A stretch of 64,000 nucleotides of DNA from contig NC_089182.1 of the NCBI RefSeq assembly GCF_947507565.1, positions 2,418,001 to 2,482,000 on the forward strand, given 5' to 3'. A model generated the notes under the pieces. It had not been told where the DNA came from. It was given only the letters and a program-made list of their open reading frames with translations, and did not search any database. Position numbers and translations under genes: made by a program. Shown piece after piece: positions 40,671 through 52,192 of the stretch. How positions within the stretch are numbered: position 1 is the first letter of the stretch; every line of letters begins with the position of its first letter. The stretch is from Oscarella lobularis (taxonomy: Eukaryota; Porifera; Homoscleromorpha; Homosclerophorida; Oscarellidae).

Positions 40671-43598
40671 TGTCATCATCTCTCGCGTGCGCGACGGATG
40701 TCGAATTAAGGACGTGCGACTCAGTCGCGGTATAAAAGAACTAGCATTTATAAAAAAAAGAGATGCATTGGTTCGATACAGGAAAATCTCAGTTGGACGT
40801 CAAACTTGTCTTGCCGTGGAAAGAGGAAGTGAAGCTGGAATACCAACTCTCCTCGGTAAATACTCGAACCATTTCTCGATTTCTCTGAAATATTTTTCGT
40901 AGCCTTATCCGCTGAAGTTAACCAAGTGAGCATTTTTCCTCGAGGCTTTACCTGTTTAATTAATCGATTAATTAAATGCAGCAATGTGGTGCAGTCTGTC
41001 GTCATCGTAGAGGGCAGCTATGAATTCTTGTTGGATATTAGCACTAGTCCTTTCTCTGGCAAAAAGCTACCGACTCGTTTTAGGTAGTAAAAAGAGCAAT
41101 TATAGAAACGTCAATAAGAAGAACATGCTCTTTCTCTCTCTCTCCTCTCTAGGAATACGGTCATTAAGCGTTTCAATCAGACAATAAAAACGTAGATTGC
41201 GACGAAAGTAAAGCCGTTGCTGATTTCTCAACGACGTTTTTTTCTGGTAGCGTGCAGCGATCAGACCAACTTCTCGTTCATCTGCAGAACTTCACGGGGG
41301 AACCAAAGTACCACACGGTACCAGAAAGCGCGCGAACAGGACTTCCGCTCTTCTATCTGCAGCCGGGCTCGTCGCTACCGGTTAGAAAGATTAGGAGTGT
41401 GTTATTTCGTTTGAGTGAGGAAATGTCCACTTTCTCTATAGGTTCTTTCTCAAGGAGTCTCGTCGTCGTCTTCGACGAGGAAACACGGAAAGTGAGCTCT
41501 TTGTCAGTCACCGTGTGTGACGCATGTATCCGTGTGCAATCTTTTTAGAAAGGGGACGAAAGATCCGTCTGAAGAGTTTGCTCTCTTCTGGAAGCCAATC
41601 ATATCGCTCGATATCACGATATGGCACAAATGGTTTCACGTGCATCTTATACCACTTCAACTCGACTACGATGCGTAAAATCTCAAATTTTATTCGTTTG
41701 TTTTTTCATGTTGCGTTTTCGTTTTTTTTCTCGTAGCCCGTTGCCGAAGCACCTTCACGTGCCCAATGCGAACGGTCGTTACTCGTCGGTCCAGTGTCGT
41801 CGCGTCGCCGATTTGGTGTGCAGCTTTTTGAAAAACTGGGCGACGTTTGTTCTCTTGGAAAATCATTCGTACATTCGTTTTTTGTCGGGGTAGGAGGAGA
41901 TCGTCTTGGGACAATTCGATGTCGTTTAGATTCTCTCGTTTAGTGCCGTCGAGACGGAAACGTCGCAATCGTCGTTGTCGTTCTTTTGCTTGGCGAGAGT
42001 CATCCAAAAGACGCCGCTTATGGTCTTGCGATTGGCCTTTTTAGCCGGCACTCCTTCGTCGATTCAGTCGAAGGTGAGATGCAAAACCGCGAGGACACGC
42101 TCGTCTCATTAATTGCCGTTCGCTTCTTTCTTGAAGGTGACCAACGATTTGCGACGGTCTCTTAGTCAGCTTACGTGCGAGCCGCACGAGCCCAGACTTC
42201 GCAGTGGCGCCAAACGGACGAAACATCTCAAAGTGCTGTCGACGAAAGGGAGAAGTCATGTCACGGTACTGGAGAAGAATCCTGAAAGGATCCTAGTCCG
42301 GTAAGAAAACGAGAAGGTATCTACAATAGTCAGTTGAAAAGTCTTTGCTCTTAGGCATGAAAAGGTTACGTCTAAGGAAGGAAGAGCCGGTCACACGAAC
42401 AGCGGTGGCGGCGGCAGTGGAAATCTTTACTGTTTATTAAATTATTTGCACTACAAACGATGGATATGGCGTCTTCATCCCAAAGGCGAGACGAATTGGC
42501 TCCCCACGGCATCCGTGGGAAACTTGCTGTCGGCATTTTTGAGGCAAAGAGTTCTTCTTATCAGTATTCGTATAACGTTTCTGGATAGATTAAGGCTACG
42601 CGAAGGATTTCGCGTTGCGTACGGAAGTTTAGGAATGGTTTCTCTAACGGCAGAAATTTTTATGAAGGTACGTACGATGCGACTTTGATTAACTGAACGA
42701 TCCCGTTTTCAGGAGAGCAACGACGACGATGCTGCCGAGCCGAAGCCGTGCATCGTCCAGTACGTTCTCTTTCCGCCGGTTAGCTACTCGTCCGACGGTC
42801 CTGAGCCGCTCGACGCCGACGACGGCCCGACGAGAGAACCGCACATCGTCACCGAAGCGTGGATCGAGCCGCAGAGCGGCCTGTGCGTCGACGGCGGTAA
42901 CCTCGACGACGCCCTACCGATACGAGGTCTCAACTACGAGGAAATCCTCAGCAAGGCGAGAAAACGAGGAAAAAACGCGCGCGATGAATAATCACGGGTC
43001 GGTATTATAGATACACGGGTCGGCTGCCGATCTCGTGTCGTCGCTTTGCACGTACGAGCAACTGCGTCTCATGTGCTGTCTTCCTGCGTCGTTGCAGCGC
43101 ATTCCTCGCTTGATCCACTCCTCGCCGCCGTTGTCATCGTCGCGCAGCGTCGAAACGGTTCCGTTTCTATTCGACCTAGCCGCACTCTTGCTTCGTTGCC
43201 GTCAAGTCCGGTTGCTCTTTTCCGGTTTCAATTCGGCGAGCGTCAATCGTCGTCTTTGCGAATTTATCGTCGACAAGCTGGCGACGCTTTGCGAAAAGGA
43301 CATCGTTCTCGATCCGTCGTCGAGCGGAACGATTGCGATTCAAATCGAATCCCGTCGTCGGCACGGCAACGAGTCGACGAAATTGGAGTGGCCGTCAGCG
43401 GAAGAACCGAACTGGCGTTGCTTTTTGAAACGATTTGGCGAAACGCTGCTCTACGTCGTTCTCATACCGACGTCTCCTCCTCCCCGCGCGACGGTGGACG
43501 GCGACGAACGAAAACCGGCGATACCGATTTATCTGTACGAGTGCGTTCATTCGTCGCTTTTTCTTCAGTCGGACGGCGACGAGAGAACGCAAACAGGA

Positions 43599-43635
<37 letters not shown>

Positions 43636-46600
43636 ACGACGTCTACGTCGATTATCGTCTGCGGAAGCAGCGGCTACCGCTCTATTCGGCGTCGGCGACT
43701 CGACATCTTTTGATTCAAACGACGGCGTTTGCGAGGACGATCGCCGAAGCGTACAACTCGTCGTTCGTCGAGTCCGTCTTCGCTTGTCTTCAAGTCGGCG
43801 ATTTTCTCGACGACGACTGCATCGACGCCGTCATCGATTTCGATCTGTGCGACGAGTCGCTCATGCGATTCGATTTGACTGAATTCGTTGCCGCCGTGTG
43901 CTCGCACTATCGTCCGGCGAAGTCGTCGTCGTCGGCGTTGCCGTCGCGACTGTTGTCGAAGGAGTCGTCCGATAGCTGCGAGACGGACGCAAGCGGTTCG
44001 ATATGCCGAGCGTACGGCGAAGATATACGAACGGAATTCGCCACTATTTTGAACAATTTCTTTCGTCTCGTTCCGACTAATAGCGAACTCTTTTACTTCG
44101 TTTCTCGAAGAAAATCGATTTCAGCGAGTAGCTTGTACGGCACTAGCGACGGCGACGCGGCAACGCGGACTGCCAATGACAAGGACAGCGACGACGGCGA
44201 CGACAATGACGATAGCGACAGTCGCAGCGCTGGGGTGGAGTTCGTCGATACTGATCTAACGAGTACGAGTGACGGTAGCGGTAGCTTCGAGGAAGTATCT
44301 CCCAATGAGGTTACCAAGGAAGAGGTGAGCGCCAATAGGATTGCGTTCAATTGGAGTGGCGTTTCGTCCGAAACGGATGACGATTTTGGGTTGGAGAACG
44401 ACGACGATCCGCCTCTGTTTATCAGTTTGGCGTGCGCCGTCAAAGTGAAGAAAACCGGCGAAGTTTTCGTTACCGTTCCCTTGACTAGCATTCCGACTTG
44501 CATCGGTACGGGAAGAAGAGCTCGCCTTTTGTCATTTTTCTAATTTTTTATGTGCAGAAAACTTGGAGGAATGGCTCGATTGGGAAGGAGATTCAGACAA
44601 ACCAAAGCCCGACTTGGGCTCCGTCGAGCTAAGCGTCTCTCTAGAAGTCACGATGTATACGCCTCCTCCTCAGGTAATATTGTACTCGCGTTATTTTGCA
44701 TTACATCTACGTGCACTTAGGAGCCCTTTTCCTGGCCGTCTCGTTCTCGTCTTTTCTCCGATTCTCTCGTCATGTCGCCGACATTGTCGCAGAAGGACGA
44801 GGCGAAAGAGACGACGGCCATCCTTTCGCCGAGCGTTTTTGAGTAATAGAAAAGGGATATCTTGGACTGCGTAAACATGCGTTATTTAATTCTTTTAGTG
44901 ACGACATCGACGAAAAGGTATTAGACCCTCTCGGCAATTTGACGCCGCTACAAAAGGAAGCAATGGAAGAATTAGAGCAGAAGGTACGTACTATAGATCA
45001 ATTCTTACGCGCAACCAACAGTACGCGCGACCTCTTCTAAGATTAATTGGCTCATGAGAGACGAAATCGTGTCTGCGTCGCGTCTCGTCGTACCCGTGCA
45101 TTTCTCCACGCTTCGGTCCGTCGTCGAACACGTGGCATCCGAAGCGTTTCCGTCGTGCTTTCACATAAAAATTCCGCTTGTTTTCATACACGGCGTCGAT
45201 CAGAGTCGCGACTATTTCGTGCAGGAGTTCGAAGCGATGTCCATAGCCGGCTACCAATTGAACAGAGTGCAGAACTACTATTACCTCAGCGAGGAGCGCT
45301 TAGCCAAACGATGGATGGGCAAATCGAGCTCGTTCAGCCTGGACGAGTTGGGTCGAGAACGCGGCCATCGGCGAACACGCAGCACCGACAGTCGTCTGGG
45401 AAGTGGACTGGGCTTAGTTTCTGAGATGGCGTCGCTGGAGAGCAGCATTGACGATATGCGGGTAAATAAATTAAAAATAAATAAATAAATAATACAGAGG
45501 GAACGATTGATTACACCTGGAGTTCTACATAGAATTTTGGCTCTTTTCATCGTCTAGGTGGGAGGCGGAGCGCCGACGGTCTACGCGAGCCAAGTGAGTC
45601 AAACGAGCATCGGAAGTCACGGAGTCGAGTTGAAGATCGATTCGACTTTGGACGTAAGCGAGGATTTCGCCGTCGCGCAGGAAGAGGGACACGTCACCGC
45701 TCCGTGCACCGACTTTTGGCTGATTATGATCACATCCGATGCGCAAGTTGACGTCTATTTCCACACGAGGCGAGAAAAACGCACGAGGCAATCTTTGAAT
45801 AATATCTATTTTTTTATTTAGATATTCGGAGTACGTTGGTTTGGATGACGCTCGAAAGGAGCAGTATGCAAAACTACGCGGTAGCGTCGTCGAACAGATT
45901 CGCTTGTCGTGCAAACGCGCCAATCAGACGTTGCTGCTCTTCGACTTGTTAAAGCACCGCAAATGCGATCCACTTCTCGTCGCCGAGAGCAACGAGGACG
46001 TGTGGGCTCAGGAGAACGTCGTCTTTACGTCGTCCCCTCCACTCTCTTTCGGACAACCGGGTAAAAAAAAGCGCGACGAAAGTTCAAAGGTAGCGATTTT
46101 TTATTCGAAATTTCAGTGACGCTCGGAGTTCGCAGCTCTCGAAATCTCGATCCCGGTTCCTTTTCGTGTGACGTCCAGTGGCGCGGTCACATACCCCTTC
46201 ATTGGCGACTCTGCTCTGGTCCTGGACTTTCCACTTCCTTAGGTATACTATCAAAAAGAGCAAGTCTATCGTTAGGCGTTATCATTTTGGCCACAGGTTT
46301 GCAGGCAGTTCGATCCGTGCTCTCTCCGTTCGGCGTCTCCAACCGAAAGGACATGTACGTCTATCAGGAAAGAAGCGGCAACGAGAACGTCTTTTACATC
46401 CGGTTAGATGCGCGAAGAGGAGAGAAAGAGATTAAATGAATCGATTAATCGGGATTTGCTTTCAATGTAGACTTTCCGAGTCGCTTTGCGTGACGGGTCG
46501 AATTGGATGTTCGTCGCGACGCACCCCCGTTTCTTACGAACCGACTAGTTCTCGAACCTCCACTATTTCCGGTCTTTACAGCCTCGGAGAGTTCGACGGA

Positions 46601-49600
46601 ATTGGTGACGACGTGAGCGAAAGTGCCATTGGTGACGAGAACGACGGTCAAGTGGAGAAAAGCGTCGCCGTCGACGTTTGCGGCGTCGCCGCACCCGGTT
46701 CAGAAATTGTTCACGATTTATTTGGGTTGTTGGAGAGACGAGTTGAAGCGGTGCTTCTAAAGACGATAACAATGACTTTGGCGAGAAATCCGAAGAGTAA
46801 ATTGGACGCTGCTGACGTTCAGGTAACGACGTGAAAGGATTCGTATCCTAATAGGAGTCGTCGTTTCTCGTTTAGTTTATTCAGCCTTTGGATAAGCCGC
46901 CGGCATCTACTATACGCTGGAGTCTTCCTAAGGAAATCGTCAAGTCCGACCAAGTCTTCTTCTATTATCTTCATCAGAATCTCTCCACGTTTCTTCATCG
47001 GCCCAACTACCAATCGAGTCGTCCCGAGTGCAGGTTTCGCAAGTGGGAGTCCGGCGAAGGTCGATCGGGAGCCGAAGCGTTTCCTATCGATTCGGTCTTC
47101 ATCTATTGCAAGGCACCGATCACGGGCAGCGAAGGAATCGCCTGCGTCGCGTTCACCGTCGTCCAAGCTCGCGGCGCGGAAGGCGACGAGCTGACGGCGA
47201 CGGCGGATCTTTCCGTATCGGACCTGTGCGTCGTTTGCGACGTCGGCGTTGCGACGGCGCTCGCCGACGACACTCTGCACGTCATATTTCAAGCGTGGAA
47301 GCGCGGCAATGTCGACTTGGAGAAACTCGCGACGGATTTGAAAAAAGTCGTTCAAGACTCGCTCATCGATTCGTTCATGGAGTCGCACGTACTGTTGACC
47401 CCGTTTTCGGAAGTAACCGTAACCGGCATCGATCAAGACGTCGGCGTTGGTGACGACGGAGGCGACGGCGTTCGCAGCGACGAAGAGAGCGATCCCGAGT
47501 TAAAAGAATGGACGATAGTCACTCTTAAAACTCTGAAACAAGGTACTGTACGAAAGTGCTTTTACCTAACGTGTCCAATACTTTCCGTATCACAGGTTCT
47601 GTTCGTGGACGAGGCCTATCTCGGCGGCACTCGATTCAAGCGCAAGATACAGTCAGCTCGCGTCCGCCACCGCGTTTCTCAAAAGCACATCGAAGAGCTT
47701 CGTCGCTGACCGGCCTCACTGTCAAGGAAGAAATTGAGGAGCAGCAGACCGACAGAGGAATCAGTGACGAAGCGGCAAGTTACCTTGAAAGAATTCCGGG
47801 CAGTCCGTCGAAGCCTGTTGACACGCCACCGAAAAAAATTCAAAAATCGAGCGCAGCGAGGACGCTTCAACCGACGTCTCTCTTTCAAGACGGCAGTGGC
47901 GGCGGCGGCGGCGGTGGATCGGCATCGTCAAAAGCGAGCTCTTTGCCGAGAGAGGTTCGAGAATTGCTTAGCGGGCTTCCAAGCTCGAGTTCTACCAATG
48001 AGTCGGCGAGTTCGCCGTCGAAAATGCCCGAATGGCTCGCTGAGGAGTTGCGCGTTCGGCGCGAGCAGCGAGCGTTCGAATTGCTTGAGAAAGCGGCCGC
48101 TGGCGAGACGGGCAATCTTTCGCCTATCTACTGGCGTTATTGTCGGAGTTCGATGAAGCGAATAGCGACGTGTCCGAGCGCGAAATACTATGCGACGCGC
48201 GTCTTGTCTCGCTATTCGCTCAAGTCGATCGTGAAGCAAATCGTTGTGAACTTTGCTCGTTTCTTCCCGGAAATGATCTGCAACGCGTTCAGCCGAACGA
48301 CAGAGGCGGGAGAAGATGAAACCGTCGCCTACGTGCCGTACACTTCTTACTTGCGCGAGGTAATTGGTTAAAAGGAGGGACTGCTATTTCTTAGCGAAAA
48401 TAGACTTCGATGCGTCTCTCATATATTTGCGTTTCCTAGGCGTCCAGGTCTCGTTCCGATTCGTCAGAATCGACAAGGACTCAATCATGTGCTACCGAAA
48501 TGCCGCCTACTACTGAATCTTACATCGTCGTGGCAAGACAGATGAGCGACTGGAATTTCACCATTCAGTCGATCTACAAAGGAAAGACCGAAGAGCCAAG
48601 CGGTACGCAATTTTTGGCAATTTTATATAACATGTAAGAGAGACATGTATGTTTTAGGAAAGCTTCAACTTCGTTTCCTGCCGTTTACTGGCGACCAGCA
48701 GGACTTTCCCTCACTTGACCAAAATACGTTTGTGTCTCGGCAAAAGCTGGTTTTTCTACTGATTGAATACGACGAAGTCGGTTTCTGAATTTCAATCATT
48801 ACATACTAATAATCTTGTTTTTCTTAGATCTCCTGCTTGACGTACAATGTTCGCACCGAAATCGCTAGTCGCTTTGAGAGCTTCCTCGGCGGACTCGTCC
48901 TCTGGATGAACACGAGAACTCGCTTTCTCGACTCCCTGTTTGCTCAGAAAATGGGTCTTTTTCACCACTCGCGTCTCGAAGACTTCAACGAAACGAGAGA
49001 AGTAAGACAGATTTACTAAAACGCCCTTTCTATTTATCTGTCTCCGTGTAGGCAATCTACATGAAAAGATCGTCAAGCGATTTGGAGCTGCTTGTTCAAG
49101 AGACGGCGCCTCCTACTCGCGGAGTACATATTTTCTACGCTTTCAGTTTTTCGCGTACAAAGAGCGTTTCTCACTACAGGGCGGCAGTAGTCGCGGTATA
49201 CACACGTTGCACAGCGGCTACCTGTCTCGCGGTCGGATTGGAGGTCGATCATCAAGGAGCGAAAGCGTGACGAAAGGCGGCGGCGGCGGCGGCGGCGGCG
49301 ACTGGAAGCGAAGTCATCGCGATCTTCACGAATGTGAGGGTTTGCTGAGAGATTCGTGGCCGCGGCTGCCAATGTCGGCGTCGCCGTGCTCCCAATTGCA
49401 AGATCCAGTAAAACGTCACGGAACGCAAGCTTCGGTACACAAAACCGTAATTTTTTTATTGTATTTATTTCTCTACGTGTCGCGTTAGGAATTGAAAACG
49501 TATCAGAAAAGGAGTAAGAGACTGGATAGAGATGTCTAGCAGGTGTTCGTTGGATGATTCATTGAATTTCAGTTGAAATTTCTACGAGGCATTTGCGCGA

Positions 49601-52146
49601 CGTTTTCGAAGAGTGGCTGACTCGATCAAAGCAGAAGACTGCGATATCTGTAGGATTGCCCTTTGACTTTCTCTACTGTTTAAAACTTCTTTTTCCTTTT
49701 TTTCTGCCAAGGTGGACATACTGACGGCGCTGAAGAATTCTGCTCGTTTGATTCACTTCTGCAACTCTCCCCTCCTTTTCGATCGCACTTGGCGAAAGGC
49801 GTTCATCAAGGCAAGCGGGCAGGGAGAATCGGTCGGCGAAGGGCAAACACTAGAAGTAAGAGAATTTGCTATAGCACTTTCTCACGTTTACTTTTGATTA
49901 TAAGCTGCCAACGCCCATGTTTGGCGATAAGTTTTCGACTGCGCCGGAATCGCAAGCAGGCGTTGGATTTGTCGACGGTAAAGAGAATCATTGGCATCGT
50001 TGCATTCGCTTCTCGTTTATGACCGACTACGTCGAATACTTGGAAACTCAATTGGGATTCAGCGCAATCGACGTCAAGCCAGCGGCGAAAAGGTGAGCGA
50101 CTTTTCTCATTTTAGGAGAACTAAGAGAGCGTCGTCGCGTCTTTGCTCAGAGAAACGTCTGAAAGGTCGCCTTCGAGGGAGAGACTGGCGAGGAGTCCGT
50201 CGCCGCTTTATGGTCATTTGGACATGCAAACGTCCCTCGTGACTACCAAGTGCCTTCAAAAATCGTTTCGTGGCGGAATCGTCCTAATAGAACTCTCCTT
50301 TCGAGTAAGCGTTTTTTTTTTTGGAGTCTGTAGATCGAGTCTGTGGTGTTAGTTCGATCGTCTTTTTCTCTAGGATGCCTACTTCTGCGTCAAACTCTTC
50401 GCCTTGGAAGCGTCCAAAATTCGACGTCAAGCTACCGTCAACGCCCAATTGGCGAAAATCTTCACGGACGAGTGCAGTCAGATGAGAGATCTCATTCACG
50501 TTCACTCATTCGTCTACGACTTCCACGTTCGTCAGCTGTACAATTTCCTTTGCAACCAACCGGGCGTATCGTCGCTCATTCCGAGCGGCTACCCTCTGAT
50601 GGACTTTCTCTCCGATTTTTTAACGCTGTGCGCCTCTCCGCCGAACTACGTGCGAAACCGCATAGTATCCGGTAAGAAAAAAAACCCTGTACACCATCTT
50701 CTCAATGAAACGTCTCAGGAAAAATCGACATCGAGATTCCTTTGAGCACGATTCCAGACCGACTCTTTCACTATATCCTCGCCAACGCAATCTCGTACAA
50801 TATGACGGCGCTGGAAGCGAGCGTGAATCAGTTCTCGTTGCCCGTGTCGCCGACCGCTCCCAAGTGGTCGCTCGCCGAGTCGGACAAATACGTTCTTCTA
50901 CGCGACGTCGACTGCTCGCTTCGCGAACTCGGTCGCACCGAAACGCATCCGTACCACGCTTCCTTACTGGTCACCCGTCCGACCGAGGGCGAAGACATTC
51001 AGGTCATTTCGCTGGATTCGCTCGGGAAAAGCGACTCTACCGACGGCAGCGGCGGCAGCGGATGCTATCTCTTTCGTCTGATCTATTTCGTCGTTCTTAC
51101 GAGCAAACGAGAACGATTTCCGCGTCTCACGCTCGACACGCCGAAAGGACTGCGACAGACTCTTGTTCGTCGTTGGTCTTCGTCGTCGTCTTCGAGTGCG
51201 GAAGCGGCGGCAGTGGCGGCGGCCGTGAGCGGATCGTCGTTTGGATCGTGCCTGCTGAGCGATCCGTTTGCCGGCAGTTCGACGCCGCTTCTCTTCGTGT
51301 CGCCCGTCTTGGTGCCGTCTACTGTGCAGGATCATCTCGATTCGATCGAGACGGAACTACGCGACGTCGTTCGATCGGCTCAGGAGCACATGCGGCGCGA
51401 TACGCTATGGAAACGGTTGCTCTTCGGCGCAGTCGATCCGGGAGGCAGCCGTCGCACTCTTCCAAAGCGATCGGATTCGTTGGATGGGCTAAGCGAGGTG
51501 GGTCGATTCTGTCGTCGCAGTTTTTGTCTTTTAGCCGTTGTTTTAGGGAGGCTTGTGCCGACTGACCTATGATGAATTTGACGAACTTCTCAAGATGGTG
51601 TCGTCAAGGGACTTGACGACGCTTGATCCCCGCTTGGCTCAACTGGGGGGCATGGGCAAGACTTGGAACGAACGTCTTCTCAGGTGAGATCACTACCAAT
51701 TTAAATTATTTAATTAATTAATTAATTTTTGCAGGGGGCTTTTATCGAGGTTTGGCGAGAATACGAGGCAGTTTAAACAGAGCGGTTCTAACGTACAATA
51801 TCTCGTGAGTTGAGTAAAGACGAGAAGGCTGTATATCAATTTTTTTTTATTTTGATTTCAGGTTGTTATTGATTCTGAATGTCACGACGCTTTTGTTTTG
51901 TTAACGGCTTACAAAAAATCGTCATCGTCGTCTCAATTGGTATTAAGAATCTTATATCCAATTTTGCTTTCAAAAAATTTTGCAAAATTACAGGAGTTCA
52001 ACGTCGTTTGTCGCGAACTAAACGAGGAGTTCAGAGTAGAAAACGACTCGGAAACGTTCCTGGAATCAATTCCCTTCTTGACTCGTCTCATTGAATTGGT
52101 CGTAAGTTTCGTCTGCTATCACATGTGGGCGTGCCTGGCGAAGTGA
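40671..52146 (+). CDS. SZT2: SZT2, KICSTOR scaffold subunit (5' end missing)
   Basis: Spliced gene of about 40 exons giving roughly 3,000 residues; vertebrate SZT2 is about 3,400. SZT2 is the large subunit of KICSTOR, which brings GATOR1 to lysosomes so that amino-acid loss shuts off mTORC1 (family knowledge). Segments matching vertebrate SZT2 in order: GKSQLDVKLVLPWK (40,782), LLVHLQNF (41,267), PLPKHLHVPNANGRYSSVQC (41,738), CIVQYVLFPP (42,749), LKEWT (47,500), YFCVKLFALEASKIRRQ (50,383), ECHDAFVLLTAYK (51,878) and the C-terminal exon ending in TGA at 52,144-52,146. First exons: 40,671-40,729, 40,782-40,855, 40,903-40,925, 40,982-41,083, 41,153-41,191, 41,251-41,380. The largest is 43,011-44,505, with acidic and low-complexity stretches. 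The earliest matched sequence corresponds to about residue 420 of the human protein, so ~400 N-terminal residues are not in the window. A possible earlier exon near 40,571 (reading SSHTEKFSAEP) fits the family weakly and its splice phase does not close. No frameshift or internal stop was seen downstream. Confidence 0.93.
40903..40925 (+). other. SZT2: 23-nt microexon of SZT2
   Basis: Flanked by cgtag on the left and gtgagc on the right. Including it gives the frame that reads SSPYPLKLTNNVVQSVVIVE across three exons, where the family has a PWPL motif at the same place. Skipping it needs a poorer acceptor further downstream at 40,993-40,994 and loses that motif. Its phase (0 in, 2 out) fits the next acceptor at 40,980-40,981. 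Confidence 0.75.
42956..43010 (+). other. SZT2: GC-AG intron in SZT2 (first)
   Basis: The exon ends LNYEEILSK with AAG and is followed by gcgaga; the acceptor is tattatag. The next exon reads IHGSAADLVSSLCTYEQL in frame (phase 0). No GT lies close enough to replace the donor without breaking the conserved reading. The length of 55 bp is normal for the locus. Confidence 0.85.
43600..43636 (+). repeat. (ACG)n microsatellite in SZT2 coding exon
   Basis: About eleven ACG triplets in the large SZT2 exon encode a run of about twelve threonines followed by DDVYVDY. The frame stays open through it. Similar in-frame triplet runs encode glycine near 47,893-47,915 and 49,276-49,302, and serine near 51,180. 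All lie in linkers poorly conserved in the family, so length variation there is likely tolerated. Confidence 0.9.
45770..45821 (+). other. SZT2: GC-AG intron in SZT2 (second)
   Basis: The exon ends DVYFHTR with ..ACGAG, then gcgaga; the acceptor is tttatttag. The splice gives VDVYFHTRYSEYVGLDDA in frame, matching the DFWLI..VEVYFHSR region of the family. The intron is 52 bp and has the same six donor bases as the other two GC introns in the window. Confidence 0.85.
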
Positions 52147-52192
52147 TTAAGCACGTGATTATACTGGAATTCGCCACACCGATGCCGCTTTG
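52147..52192 (+). promoter_or_regulatory. 46-bp SZT2-ABCD3 spacer with E-box
   Basis: The whole interval between the SZT2 stop and the ABCD3 start is 46 bp. It contains one palindromic E-box CACGTG at 52,152-52,157 (context GCACGTGATT). No AATAAA is present, so the SZT2 transcript probably ends inside ABCD3 sequence, or the two genes share a transcript. The first ATG in the spacer (52,182) hits a stop after three codons; the next, at 52,193, opens ABCD3. Confidence 0.55.

Noticed and set aside
42542-42580. Intron between FLRQR and RLREGF in SZT2
   Set aside because: The interval is only about 39 nt, stays in frame, and candidate splice phases do not match; treated as a small coding insertion.
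43046-43882. Second 278-codon frame inside the large SZT2 exon
   Set aside because: Overlapping frame caused by CG-rich codon use; composition is Arg/Ser/Asp-rich with no domain, while the SZT2 frame matches the family.
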